A program made the position numbers and the translations under genes. A DNA stretch of 64,000 nucleotides, taken from the NCBI GenBank assembly GCA_900757505.1, contig CAAEOE010000035.1:1-64000 (forward strand), read 5' to 3'. Below the pieces are notes generated by a model. It was not told where the DNA came from, did no database searches, and saw only the letters and a list, made by a program, of their open reading frames with translations. Origin of the DNA: an uncultured Collinsella sp. (GTDB taxonomy: Bacteria > Actinomycetota > Coriobacteriia > Coriobacteriales > Coriobacteriaceae). Numbering within the stretch: position 1 is the stretch's first letter; every line of letters begins with the position of its first letter. Of the stretch, positions 1 to 8,895 are shown piece by piece.

Positions 1-24
1 CATAGCCTCTGAGCTGCGAACATT

Positions 25-99
25 TGGTGGGCGTTAGAAGATTTGAACTTCTGACCTCTTCCGTGTCAGGGAAGCGCTCTCCCCCTGAGCTAAACGCCC
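25..99 (-). tRNA. tRNA-Val (GAC)
   Basis: On the minus strand the sequence folds into a full cloverleaf. The acceptor arms GGGCGTT and AACGCCC pair, the anticodon stem CTTCC/GGAAG encloses a loop with anticodon GAC, and the T-arm carries GTTCAAATC. The 3' CCA is encoded. The 3' side of the gene runs off the left window edge, so it cannot be checked for the tail-duplication element seen at other tRNAs here. Confidence 0.93.
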
Positions 100-388
100 G
101 ATCAAGGGTGCGCAAGCGCGCAAGGGATAATATAACGGAGCCTGAACTCGGTGGCAAGAACATTTTTAAAAATCGCTTACATTGTGGAATTCGGGGGCTT
201 TGTCATATCCATTTCAAAAGAGCCTGCTGCCGCGATTTGGCTGTCGCATAATGCAAGGCCATTGCGGTATCGAGCTATGGAAAGACGCCTGCGGAATTGT
301 CCTACCGATAAGCGGACAAGCCTCCGGCTGGTGCCTTCGCCGTGGTAAGGTAAGCCGAATTGTTTCCAGGCTGTTTCGGGGGAGTGGA
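100..388 (+). other. Intergenic/leader region before the EamA permease
   Basis: About 290 bases without a convincing gene. The proximal part (about 240-375) is rich in short complementary segments and could form a structured 5' leader. I could not match it to a riboswitch class I know: no T-box, TPP, FMN, cobalamin or yybP-ykoY signatures are visible. A GGGGGAG Shine-Dalgarno sits just before the ATG at 389. Confidence 0.35.
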
Positions 389-1411
389 ATGAGCAAAGAG
401 TGTGTCGAGCAGGTCGAAGGCGCAGGGGCTTCGGTGCCGATGACCGATATATCGAACATTGATGTGCCCGAGGGCACCGACGAGCTCAGCCGTAGCACCC
501 GCCGCGCCTGGCGCGAGCGCCTTAACGATGCGTCGTCGCGCAAGATGATCACGGGAGTCTTGGCTACGCTGGTGGGCGGTTCGTTTTGGGGCTTCTCGGG
601 CACCAGCGCGAGCTTTCTGTTCGATACCTACCACGTCGACACCTTGTGGCTTATGAGCGTGCGTCAGATTCTCGCCGGTCTACTCTTTATGGCCGTGGTT
701 GTTACGCGCGACCGCGAGCGCCTGATTAAGCTCTGGACCACACCCGCCGATCGCAAGCAGCTGCTGCTCTTTACCGCCTTTGGCCTGCTGTTCAACCAGT
801 TTTGCTATCTTTCGGCCGTGCGCCTGACGAACGCCGGAACCGCGACGGTGCTCCAGTGCCTGCAGCTCGTTATCATCATGGGCTACGCCTGCGTGACCGA
901 TCGCCGCATGCCGCGTACTCGCGAAGTCATCGGCATTGGCCTGGCTCTGGGTGGAACCTTTTTAATTGCCACCGGCGGCGACCCTACCAGCCTGAATATC
1001 TCGCCGCTTGGCCTGGCAGCAGGTCTTATGTGTGCGGTCAGCGCCGCGTGTATGGCGGTGATTCCCGCCAAGATCCTGCCCGAATACGGTAGCCCCATCG
1101 TCACGGGCTCGGCAATGCTCACGGCGGGCGTGGTCTCATGTGTCTTCGTGCAGCCCTGGGCGCATATGCCGGCGCTCGATGCCGCCGGTATCGAGGCGCT
1201 CGCGGTGTTCGTGGTTATCGGCTCGTTTTTTGCTTACATGCTCTATATGCAGGGCGTTAAGGACATCGGCTCGGTGCGCGCGAGCCTCATCGGAACTGTG
1301 GAGCCGGTTTCGGCGACCATCACCAGCGCCGTTATGCTGGGCACGGTGTTTTTGCCGACCGACCTTATCGGCTTTGCCATGATCATCGTGATGATGTTCC
1401 TTACGGTGTAG
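389..1411 (+). CDS. EamA/DMT-family permease (RhaT/YdcZ-like drug/metabolite transporter)
   Basis: Predicted 340-residue inner-membrane transporter. After a polar N-terminal tail of about 50 residues come roughly ten hydrophobic segments arranged as two EamA repeats. The first opens with GVLATLVGGSFWGFSGTSA and the second begins near LGLAAGLMCAVSAACMAV. The family exports or imports small metabolites; the substrate cannot be read from sequence. The start at 389 is chosen because GGGGGAG lies 5-8 bases upstream; the open frame extends further upstream but without a ribosome site. It stands alone, downstream of a divergent tRNA-Val. Confidence 0.85.
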   Translation: MSKECVEQVEGAGASVPMTDISNIDVPEGTDELSRSTRRAWRERLNDASSRKMITGVLATLVGGSFWGFSGTSASFLFDTYHVDTLWLMSVRQILAGLLFMAVVVTRDRERLIKLWTTPADRKQLLLFTAFGLLFNQFCYLSAVRLTNAGTATVLQCLQLVIIMGYACVTDRRMPRTREVIGIGLALGGTFLIATGGDPTSLNISPLGLAAGLMCAVSAACMAVIPAKILPEYGSPIVTGSAMLTAGVVSCVFVQPWAHMPALDAAGIEALAVFVVIGSFFAYMLYMQGVKDIGSVRASLIGTVEPVSATITSAVMLGTVFLPTDLIGFAMIIVMMFLTV

Positions 1412-1560
1412 TTGACGCCGCCGCCAAGACAGGAAAGGTGTTGTGCCGCATTTTCGCCAATTGATGTCCGTGTCTGGAGTTTAGCTGTCGATGCTCAAAA
1501 TGCCATAAACTAGTAATGTTATGGACTTTTTCATTGCGACTCAATTGCGAGGATTTCTTT

Positions 1561-3873
1561 ATGGCTGGTAATCACTTTAAGGGCAGCGATAGCGGCCGTC
1601 CTGCAGTTCCGCCGCGTCCGAACGGGGCTGGTAAGGCCGGCACGCCGGGCGGCGCTGGACAGGGCGGTTCCGGTAAGCGCGTGTCCCCGGGCGAGACGGC
1701 GATGTTTACCGCTCTGTACGAGCAGTCTCAAAAGGCAAAAAAGACCGGCCGTGCAAGAGGGAATGTCTTTGCGGGCGGTGCAACCTCCGCGTCGCAGCCG
1801 AGCGGGGCTCCTTCGGTACCTGCGAACAACGCAGGTGCTGCCAACGCCGCGAATGCCGCCGGCAACGTTAATGCCGGCAAGGCCGCCAACAATACTCCCT
1901 CTGCCGGTGGCGCGGGGCTTACGGGTAACCTTGGCACGATTTACACCGGCGCCTCCGAGACTGGCACGTTCGCCCGCCTGGATGATAGCGGTACCGAGTT
2001 TGCGGGCTCGGGTTCCAAGGAAGATTATTACGATTTTGGCTTGAACTACGGTAGCGACGCTTCGTCGAGTTCGACCTCTGACGGTCTGGTCCGTCATCGC
2101 CATCGCAAGGGCGAGCGCAAAAAGCGTCACACCGGCGCCATTATTGCCGCTGTAGTCGCGGTGCTTTTCGTTGCGCTTGGCGCAAGCGGCTTTATGCTGC
2201 TTAACTCGGCAAAGACCGTAAAGGGCGAAGCGAAGGAGGCTGTCGAGATTGTCGGTGGCCTTAAGGACAAGGTCACGTCGGGCGATTTTTCGACGCTGCC
2301 TGACGACGCGAAGAAGATCGATGAGCTCTGCGACAGCATGAAGGCGGAGACTTCGAGCCCGCTGTGGACGGCGGCTTCGTTTATCCCGGTGTATGGCAGT
2401 GACATCAACGCAGCCCGCACCATGATTGATGCCCTGTCCGATGTCTCGAGCAACGCGCTGGTTCCCATGGCCGATAACCTTTCGCAGGCCACGCCCGGCA
2501 AGCTGTTCCAGGACGGTATGATTAACGTATCCGCGCTGCAGGCGGTCGCCGATTCGCTTTCCAGCAGCTCGAAGGTGTTCAAGAGCGCCAACGAGAAGAT
2601 CCAGGGCATTGGCGATACTCATATTTCCCAGGTGACTGAGCTGGTCGATAAGGCCAAGGACGGCTTTGCCACCCTCAACGGCGCGGTTGACGCGGCGGAG
2701 AAGGTCGCCCCCGTCCTTCCCCAGATGCTCGGCGCCAACGGCCAGACGCGCAACTACCTTGTGTACGCCATGAACAACGTCGAGATTCGTGCCTGCGGCG
2801 GCTTTGGCGGTTCGCAGGGCCTGATTTCGGTCACCGACGGCCAGATGTCGATTGGCGAGTTTGTTCCCCGCATTGGACTCAGCGAGGATGAGGCAGTCGA
2901 GAGCGTTGACGAAGAGGATGAGGCGCTGTTCGGCAACCACAGCAACCTGTACAACTCGGGCAATACCTATTCGCCTGATTGGCCCCGCAACTCGCAGCGT
3001 GTCGCCGCGCTGTGGAAGTCCCAGTATGGGCAGGACGTTGATGGCGTCGTCGGCATCGATCCGGTGTTCTTGCAGTACCTGCTGGGCCTTGTCGGTAATG
3101 TCTCGCTGCCTGATGGTACGGTCGTCGACGGTACCAACGCGGCGAAGGTTCTCATGCACGATGTGTATTGGAACTATCCGGTCGAGGAATCGGACGGCAT
3201 CTTTGCGGCTGTTGCCAGCGCCGCCTTCGACAAGATTCTCGGTGGCATCGGTGACGTCGACGTTACAAAGCTTGTCGGTGCATTCGAGCGCGGTGCCGAA
3301 GAGGGCCGTCTGATTGCTTGGATGAGAAACGATGATGAGCAGAATGCCATCAAAGAGACGGGCATTGACGCTTCGCTGCCCGATCCGGATGATCCGAGTG
3401 CCGATCCCGTTGCCGGCGTTTACTTTAACAACCTGAGCTTCTCCAAGCTCGACTGGTATCTGAACGCCGACACGCAGATCGGCCAGGGCATCAAGAACGG
3501 CGACGGCACGTGCTCGTATCGCATCACCGTTACCCTGACGAACATCATGACGCAGGAGGAGGCAGGCAAGCTGCCCGACTACGTTGCGGCGAGCGCACCC
3601 GATGCCGCGCGTGACGACGAACGCCTGAATGTCTCGTTGTTTGCCCCGACGGGCGGCAACATCAGTGACCTTACGGTTGAGGGCACACAGTTTGGTCTTG
3701 GCGCCGCTACGTGGCATGGAATCCCCTTCTATTCGGGCACCGTTGACCTGCATGCTGGCGAGACGACGACGATCACGTATACGCTGACCACGTCGGCCGA
3801 GGCGGGGGACAAGCCGCTTACGCTGCGTCAGACTCCTACATGCCAGGCGGCTCGCGACAGCGCGTCGGCGTAG
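1561..3873 (+). CDS. DUF4012 domain-containing membrane-anchored protein
   Basis: A 770-residue protein. The first 190 residues are low complexity (Gly/Ala/Asn/Pro-rich), followed by a basic stretch and one transmembrane helix at about residues 191-212 (GAIIAAVVAVLFVALGASGF). The large remaining domain is presumably extracytoplasmic and contains the conserved NYLVYAMNNVEIRACGGFGG block typical of DUF4012. The family is common in actinobacteria and often found near surface-polysaccharide genes, but its biochemical role is unknown. ATG at 1561 has GAGGA 8 bases upstream; an in-frame ATG at 1516 lacks one. It is followed 80 bases later by glmM, which also serves the envelope. Confidence 0.8.
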   Translation: MAGNHFKGSDSGRPAVPPRPNGAGKAGTPGGAGQGGSGKRVSPGETAMFTALYEQSQKAKKTGRARGNVFAGGATSASQPSGAPSVPANNAGAANAANAAGNVNAGKAANNTPSAGGAGLTGNLGTIYTGASETGTFARLDDSGTEFAGSGSKEDYYDFGLNYGSDASSSSTSDGLVRHRHRKGERKKRHTGAIIAAVVAVLFVALGASGFMLLNSAKTVKGEAKEAVEIVGGLKDKVTSGDFSTLPDDAKKIDELCDSMKAETSSPLWTAASFIPVYGSDINAARTMIDALSDVSSNALVPMADNLSQATPGKLFQDGMINVSALQAVADSLSSSSKVFKSANEKIQGIGDTHISQVTELVDKAKDGFATLNGAVDAAEKVAPVLPQMLGANGQTRNYLVYAMNNVEIRACGGFGGSQGLISVTDGQMSIGEFVPRIGLSEDEAVESVDEEDEALFGNHSNLYNSGNTYSPDWPRNSQRVAALWKSQYGQDVDGVVGIDPVFLQYLLGLVGNVSLPDGTVVDGTNAAKVLMHDVYWNYPVEESDGIFAAVASAAFDKILGGIGDVDVTKLVGAFERGAEEGRLIAWMRNDDEQNAIKETGIDASLPDPDDPSADPVAGVYFNNLSFSKLDWYLNADTQIGQGIKNGDGTCSYRITVTLTNIMTQEEAGKLPDYVAASAPDAARDDERLNVSLFAPTGGNISDLTVEGTQFGLGAATWHGIPFYSGTVDLHAGETTTITYTLTTSAEAGDKPLTLRQTPTCQAARDSASA

Positions 3874-3956
3874 GGTTTTTCTGGTAGCGCAGATAATCGA
3901 GTACCATTTTGGGGCGGACAGGCAATCTGTTCGCCCCTATTTTGTAAGGAGAGCGC

Positions 3957-5288
3957 ATGAAGTACTTTGGCACCGACGGCTTTCGCGGCGAGGCCAACGT
4001 TGGGCTGACGGTAGAGCACGCTTATAAGATTGGCCGTTTTGTGGGCTGGTATTACGGCGCCAACCGCGAGCGCAAGGCGCGCGTCGTCGTGGGCAAGGAC
4101 ACGCGTCGCTCGAGTTATATGTTCGAGGCGGCGCTGGTGAGCGGTCTGGTCGCGAGCGGTGCGGACGCCTATATGCTGCACGTGATCCCCACGCCGGGCG
4201 TAGCGCATCAGACCGTGGAGGGCTGCTTCGATTGCGGCATCATGATCAGCGCGAGCCACAACCCGTTTTGCGATAACGGCATTAAGCTCGTCAACAGCGA
4301 CGGCTTTAAGATGGACGAGGACGTACTGGAGCTCATCGAGGACTATATCGATGGCAAGAGCGAGGTGCCGCTGGCAACGGGCAACCACATCGGCGCCACG
4401 GTGGACTACATGCAGGGTCGCAACCGCTACATTGCTTCGCTCATCGCCAGCGCGAACTTTTCGCTGCAGGGCGTCAAGATCGGTATCGACTGCGCCAACG
4501 GCTCGGCATCCTCGGTGGCCAAGCCGGTGTTCGACGCACTGGGCGCCGATGTGCGCGTGATCAATGCCGCGCCCGACGGCTTTAACATCAATGTCGACTG
4601 CGGCTCTACGCATATTGAGCGCCTGCAGCGCCACGTGGTGGAGCAGGGCCTGGATGTGGGCTTTGCCTACGATGGCGATGCCGACCGCTGCCTGGCCGTG
4701 GACGAGCGCGGCCGCGTGGTCGACGGTGACCAGATCCTGTACGTGTGCGGTGTGTACCTGAACAAGCACGGGCGTCTCTCGGGCGGTACCGTGGTGCCGA
4801 CGATCGCCAGCAACTTTGGCCTGATCAAGTCGTTGGAGCTTGCCGGCCTGAGTGCCGTGACCAGCGGCGTGGGCGACCGTCACGTGTATGCCAAGATGCG
4901 CGAGGGCGGCTACAGCCTGGGCGGCGAGCAGACGGGCCATACGATCTTTGGCGATATCGAGCGCACGGGCGACGGCATTATGACCTCGCTGCGCGTGATG
5001 GAAGTGATTCGTGCCGAGCGCGAGACGCTCTCGCAGCTCACGGCTCCGTGCAAGCTGCTGCCGCAGGCGCAGGTGGCCGTGCACGTGGCGGACAAGGACG
5101 CCGCGCTCGAGAACATGGGCGTGCAGAACGCCATCGCCGAGGCCGAGGCTGCGCTGGCAGGCGAGGGCCGCGTGCTCGTGCGCAAGAGCGGAACCGAGTC
5201 GGTTATCCGCGTGCTGGCCGAGGCGCCCGACCAAGCATCCGCCGATGCCGCCATGAAGCGCATCGCCAACGCGCTCGAGGCTTTATAG
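3957..5288 (+). CDS. glmM: Phosphoglucosamine mutase
   Basis: Converts glucosamine-6-phosphate to glucosamine-1-phosphate on the route to UDP-GlcNAc for peptidoglycan. The 443-residue length is normal. It opens with YFGTDGFRGEAN, carries the phosphoserine loop ISASHNPFCDNG with the catalytic Ser at residue 100, the metal loop DGDADRC, the sugar-binding GGEQTGH motif, and the C-terminal phosphate-binding RKSGTES motif. AAGGAG lies 7 bases before the ATG. Its stop codon overlaps the first arm of a hairpin repeat element that probably ends its transcript. Confidence 0.97.
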   Translation: MKYFGTDGFRGEANVGLTVEHAYKIGRFVGWYYGANRERKARVVVGKDTRRSSYMFEAALVSGLVASGADAYMLHVIPTPGVAHQTVEGCFDCGIMISASHNPFCDNGIKLVNSDGFKMDEDVLELIEDYIDGKSEVPLATGNHIGATVDYMQGRNRYIASLIASANFSLQGVKIGIDCANGSASSVAKPVFDALGADVRVINAAPDGFNINVDCGSTHIERLQRHVVEQGLDVGFAYDGDADRCLAVDERGRVVDGDQILYVCGVYLNKHGRLSGGTVVPTIASNFGLIKSLELAGLSAVTSGVGDRHVYAKMREGGYSLGGEQTGHTIFGDIERTGDGIMTSLRVMEVIRAERETLSQLTAPCKLLPQAQVAVHVADKDAALENMGVQNAIAEAEAALAGEGRVLVRKSGTESVIRVLAEAPDQASADAAMKRIANALEAL

Positions 5289-5437
5289 CTACGCGGTTTT
5301 ACCAAACCGCGTAGCTGCTCGACGCTGCAAACGGCCCCAAGCGGCAATCTGACGTTCAATTTCAAGGGCGCGACCAGAAGGTCAGCGCCCTTTCATTTCA
5401 CGTCACCTTGCTCGCTTGGGGCCGTTTTCGCTGACGT
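5287..5437 (+). repeat. Large hairpin repeat element, copy 1 (after glmM)
   Basis: Two stem-loops in tandem. The first is a near-perfect hairpin at 5287-5316 (AGCTACGCGGTTT with its complement). The second is long-range: AAACGGCCCCAAGCG at 5329-5343 pairs with CGCTTGGGGCCGTTT at 5413-5427, enclosing GACGT/ACGTC and an inner hairpin with arms AAGGGCGC/GCGCCCTT. The same architecture, with changed but still complementary arms, recurs at 59741-59885 after htpG, and related forms lie at 8720-8812 and 21328-21416. Confidence 0.8.
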
Positions 5438-5490
5438 TGCCAAGACATTAGCGTCAACGAACTAGTCATTGGGTACCTAGTTATTGGGTG

Positions 5491-5533
5491 AAAAAAGGGG
5501 ACGCTGCGGATTGGTTCCGCGGCGTCCCCTTTG
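5491..5533 (-). terminator. Intrinsic terminator of the M32 carboxypeptidase gene
   Basis: Read on the minus strand, GGGGACGCCGCGGAACC pairs with its downstream complement and ends in a run of six T. It lies just beyond the stop codon of the minus-strand peptidase gene. Confidence 0.85.
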
Positions 5534-5554
5534 CGTTGGCGTGTCGGTTATGCC

Positions 5555-7129
5555 TTACAGCTCGTAGAGCGTGGTGAACTTGTCTTGGAGGTAGCTGCAG
5601 TAGTAGCGGGCATCGAACGCCATGCCGCACGCGCCCTTGATGAGCTCCGGCGCGTCCTTGGCGCGGCCCCACTGCCAAATGTGCTCGCCCAGCCAGGCAC
5701 GGACGGGCGCCAGATCGCCGCTCGCGCAAGCACCGGTAAGGTCGACGCCGTCGCGGCACATGGCCGGCACGAACATGGCGTCGTAGGCGCTGCCCAGCGC
5801 ATAGGTGGGGAAGTAGCCAAACGAGCCACCGCTCCAGTGCGTATCCTGCAGACAGCCGTGCGTGTCGTCGGGAACGGGAATGCCCAGGTACTCATCCATA
5901 AAGCGATTCCAAAGCGCGGGGATGTCCTTGGCCATGGCCTCGCCGGCAAACAGCATGCGCTCGATCTGGTAGCGCACCATAACGTGCAGCGGATAGGTGA
6001 GCTCATCGGCCTCGGTGCGGATCAACGACGGCTGCGCGATGTTCACGGCGCGGTAGAGCGTGTCCTCGTCTACGTTGCCGTAGACCTCGGGCGCGTGGCG
6101 GCGCAGCACCTCGAGCAGCGGTCCCATAAAGGCACGGCTGCGGCCCACGGTGTTCTCAAAGAAGCGGCTCTGGCTCTCGTGGATGCCCATGGAGGTGCCG
6201 CCCTCCAGGCAGGTGCGCGCATAGGCGGGATTGACGCCCAGCTCGTACATGGTGTGCCCCGCCTCGTGGATGATGCTGTAGACGTTGGAGATGCAATCGT
6301 CCTCGTAGATGTGTGTCGCGATGCGCGCGTCACCCACGGCAAAGCCCTCGCTAAACGGGTGCTCGGTAAAGGCAAGCGTGGTGTCGTCCAGGTTCAGGCC
6401 GACGAGCTTCATCAGGTCGAAGCTCATGGCGCGCTGGGCGGCCTCGGGCACGCGGACGTGCAAAAAGTCGGCATCGGGCTGCTGGCCGCGCTCGCCGATG
6501 GCGTGCACGAGCGGCACGACCGTGGCCTTGACCTCGTCGCAAAACGCATCGAAGCTCTTGGTGGAAAGGCCGCGCTCGTACTGGTCGAGCCAAACATCGT
6601 ATGGGTCGCGCTTGGGGTCCATGAGCTCGGCCTGATGCTTAAGCTGGGCGACGATTCTATCCACATAGGGCTCAAAGCTCGCCCAGTCATTGGCCGTCTT
6701 GGCCTTGTGCCACACGGCGTCGGCCTCGCAGGTGAGCCTGGTCCAGGCCTCGGCCTCCTCGGTGGGGATGACGCTTGCTTCGCGCTGGTCGCGGCCGAGC
6801 ACGCGGATCTCGTCGAGCAGCTGCGGGTCGTCGATCTTGCCGCCGGCGACGGTCTCGCGTGCTAGCGAGCGCACAAGTTCGACAGACTTTTCGCTGGTCA
6901 GAAGCTTATGGTGCTCGCCGGCAAGGGTGCCCATGGCGTCGGCACGGGCGGCGGCACCGTTGGCGGGAGCAATGGTCGCGCCGTCAAACTCGGCAATCTT
7001 GAGCAGGTACTCGCGGGTCCACAGCTTGCCCTCGAGCTTGCGGAATTTTTTAACGGCCTTATCGACCTTCATGCCTTTGGGCGTCTTGCCCGCTGCGGGC
7101 TTGGCCTTCTTATCGAGTTTCTTTCCCAT
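5555..7129 (-). CDS. M32 family metallocarboxypeptidase (thermostable carboxypeptidase 1-like)
   Basis: Cytoplasmic zinc carboxypeptidase of 524 residues, close to the usual M32 length of about 500. The zinc motif HEAGH lies near residue 285, followed about 30 residues later by GIHESQSRFFEN, which supplies the third ligand and is diagnostic for M32. The family removes C-terminal residues from peptides. ATG at 7129 is preceded on the minus strand by AAGGAT; a longer frame lacks a ribosome site. The first 30 residues are Lys-rich and extra to the family core. The gene is divergent from pheS. Confidence 0.92.
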   Translation of the reverse strand: MGKKLDKKAKPAAGKTPKGMKVDKAVKKFRKLEGKLWTREYLLKIAEFDGATIAPANGAAARADAMGTLAGEHHKLLTSEKSVELVRSLARETVAGGKIDDPQLLDEIRVLGRDQREASVIPTEEAEAWTRLTCEADAVWHKAKTANDWASFEPYVDRIVAQLKHQAELMDPKRDPYDVWLDQYERGLSTKSFDAFCDEVKATVVPLVHAIGERGQQPDADFLHVRVPEAAQRAMSFDLMKLVGLNLDDTTLAFTEHPFSEGFAVGDARIATHIYEDDCISNVYSIIHEAGHTMYELGVNPAYARTCLEGGTSMGIHESQSRFFENTVGRSRAFMGPLLEVLRRHAPEVYGNVDEDTLYRAVNIAQPSLIRTEADELTYPLHVMVRYQIERMLFAGEAMAKDIPALWNRFMDEYLGIPVPDDTHGCLQDTHWSGGSFGYFPTYALGSAYDAMFVPAMCRDGVDLTGACASGDLAPVRAWLGEHIWQWGRAKDAPELIKGACGMAFDARYYCSYLQDKFTTLYEL

Positions 7130-7265
7130 ACCGTATCCTTGATCTCGCGAGCCGAGCGCCACGGATGGGCGCACGGCCAGTTTGCACAGCTACTTGCCTT
7201 GTACCCAGCACGAACAAAACGGAACGCGGCGATACGCCCGCACAATGTGCTATCCTATAGCCCAA

Positions 7266-7550
7266 TGCGTTGACGGAGAGGGTTTTGCCCGCCGCGTCGC
7301 CGGCAAGAGAGGGAAGGTCATGGGCTGCAAGCCTTCCTGCGGTGGCAAGGGCCAAGCGTTCACTCCCGAGCAGCGACCTCAACGGGCGCGCGGCCAGTGG
7401 CGGCGATGTCCCCAGTAGGGAAGCCGTGAGCCTCGCGACAAGGGGCAAAGAGTGGGCGCGACGGGCCAGACATCCGTCGGGTCAAACAAGGTGGTACCGC
7501 GGAATTCAACCGTCCTTGGGCAATGCACATGCCCGAGGGCGGTTTTTTGT
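7266..7550 (+). promoter_or_regulatory. T-box leader of pheST (Phe specifier likely)
   Basis: The canonical T-box sequence AACAAGGTGGTACCGCGG lies at 7485-7502. It is followed by a terminator hairpin at 7510-7549 (CCGTCCTTGGGC and its complement, then six T). Upstream lies a structured Stem I region. A TTC at 7359-7361 followed by A is a plausible Phe specifier codon. T-box leaders read through when the cognate tRNA is uncharged, so pheST should be induced by low Phe-tRNA charging. The T-box and terminator are seen directly; the specifier assignment is inference. Confidence 0.93.
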
Positions 7551-7634
7551 TACCGAACCGGGCCGCGTTTTCGCAACGTCAGACGGCGGCAGCCGCCTCG
7601 GCAAGCGGGGAGCGCGAGAGACGAAAGGGAAGAC

Positions 7635-8711
7635 ATGAGTCTGATTGATGATCTGGTCAAACTCGAGGAAGAGGCCAAGGAGCTCGTCGCAGGCGCCGAC
7701 GACGCCGCCAAGCTCGAGGCTGCGCGCGTTGAGCTGCTCGGCCGCAAGGGCCGCATCACCGGCCTGATGCGCATGATGGGCAAGCTCGCCCCCGAGGATC
7801 GTCCCATGATGGGCAAGCGCGCCAACGAGATGCGCCAGCTGATCGAGGGCATGCTCGACGAGCGCACCACCGAGATGAAGGCCGCCGCCCTCAAGCACGC
7901 ACTCGAGCACGAGGCCGTCGACATTACGCTGCCGGGCATCCGTCCGCAGATCGGTCACCAGCATCTGATCAAACAGATCATCGAGGAGGCCGAGGACATC
8001 TTCTGCGGCATCGGCTACACCGTCGAGTCCGGCCCCATGGTCGACACCTCCTACTACAACTTCACCGCGCTCAACGCCCCCATGGATCATCCGAGCCGTT
8101 CGGCCCGCGATACCTTCTACGTGGTCGACAACAACCCCGGCAGCGTCGCGCACCCCGAGGCTCACGCCCACGGCGAGTCCGACGTACTGCTGCGCACCCA
8201 GACCTCGGGCGTGCAGATCCACACCATGGAGTCGCAAAAGCCGCCCATCTACATGATCTGCCCGGGCACCGTCTACCGTCCCGACACGGCCGATGCCTGC
8301 CACCTGCCGCAGTTCAACCAGATCGAGGGCCTGGTCGTCGACGAGGGCATCACCTTTGGCGATCTTAAGGGCACGCTCGACTACTTTGTTAAGTGCATGT
8401 TTGGCGAGGACCGCAAGACGCGCTACCGCCCGCACTTCTTCCCCTTCACCGAGCCGAGCTGCGAGGTGGACGTGAGCTGCCACGTGTGCGGCGGCAAGGG
8501 CTGCAACTTCTGCAAGCACAGCGGCTGGATCGAGATCCTGGGCTGCGGCATGGTCGACCCCAACGTCCTGATTAACTGCGGCATCGACCCCGAGAAGTAC
8601 ACCGGCTTCGCCTTTGGTATTGGCGCCGAGCGCGTCGCGGCACTGCGCTACGACCTGCCCGACCTCAGAACGCTCATGACGGGCGATATGCGTTTTCTGA
8701 ATCAGTTCTAG
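7635..8711 (+). CDS. pheS: Phenylalanine--tRNA ligase alpha subunit
   Basis: Catalytic subunit of the PheS2-PheT2 synthetase, 358 residues. An N-terminal coiled coil (residues about 1-85, including GRKGRITGLMRMM) is followed by the class II core with motif 2 around LLRTQTSGVQIHTME and motif 3 GFAFGIGAERVAALRY. A Cys-rich insertion CHVCGGKGCNFCKHSGW resembles the zinc-knuckle form found in many Gram-positive PheS proteins. ATG at 7635 follows GGGAAG. It is controlled by the T-box leader and separated from pheT by 184 bases, unusually far for this pair. Confidence 0.96.
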   Translation: MSLIDDLVKLEEEAKELVAGADDAAKLEAARVELLGRKGRITGLMRMMGKLAPEDRPMMGKRANEMRQLIEGMLDERTTEMKAAALKHALEHEAVDITLPGIRPQIGHQHLIKQIIEEAEDIFCGIGYTVESGPMVDTSYYNFTALNAPMDHPSRSARDTFYVVDNNPGSVAHPEAHAHGESDVLLRTQTSGVQIHTMESQKPPIYMICPGTVYRPDTADACHLPQFNQIEGLVVDEGITFGDLKGTLDYFVKCMFGEDRKTRYRPHFFPFTEPSCEVDVSCHVCGGKGCNFCKHSGWIEILGCGMVDPNVLINCGIDPEKYTGFAFGIGAERVAALRYDLPDLRTLMTGDMRFLNQF

Positions 8712-8714
8712 GCT

Positions 8715-8815
8715 GCGGCTTGCCCAAGCACGGCACCTCGGCGCTCATTCGTCGCTTGCGTACCAAAGTACGCGGCGCTCCTCTTTCGGGCCGATCTGCC
8801 GCACTTGGACAACCC
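8715..8815 (+). repeat. Large hairpin repeat element, copy 2 (between pheS and pheT)
   Basis: Outer arms TTGCCCAAGCACGGCA (8720-8735) and TGCCGCACTTGGACAA (8797-8812) pair with a few mismatches. They enclose an inner hairpin GCGTAC-CAAA-GTACGC (8758-8773) followed by CTCCTCTTTC. The inner hairpin and CTCCTCTTTC also occur in the copy after htpG (59822-59850), which ties the copies together as one family. Confidence 0.7.
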
Positions 8816-8895
8816 TCGCTTTGTAAGGAATGTTCACAAAGTTGAAGTTTCCACCTGCATCTTTTCGCAGGCTTTCAGTATGAAAGGAGAGCTAG

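Noticed and set aside
100..388. A known riboswitch before the EamA permease
   Set aside because: No class-defining motif could be matched by eye; kept only as a possible structured leader.
1531..3753. A 740-codon open frame on the minus strand opposite the DUF4012 gene
   Set aside because: It is a mirror of a GC-rich gene with strong third-position bias; its composition is Arg/Val-rich, there is no ribosome site, and no motif is recognisable.
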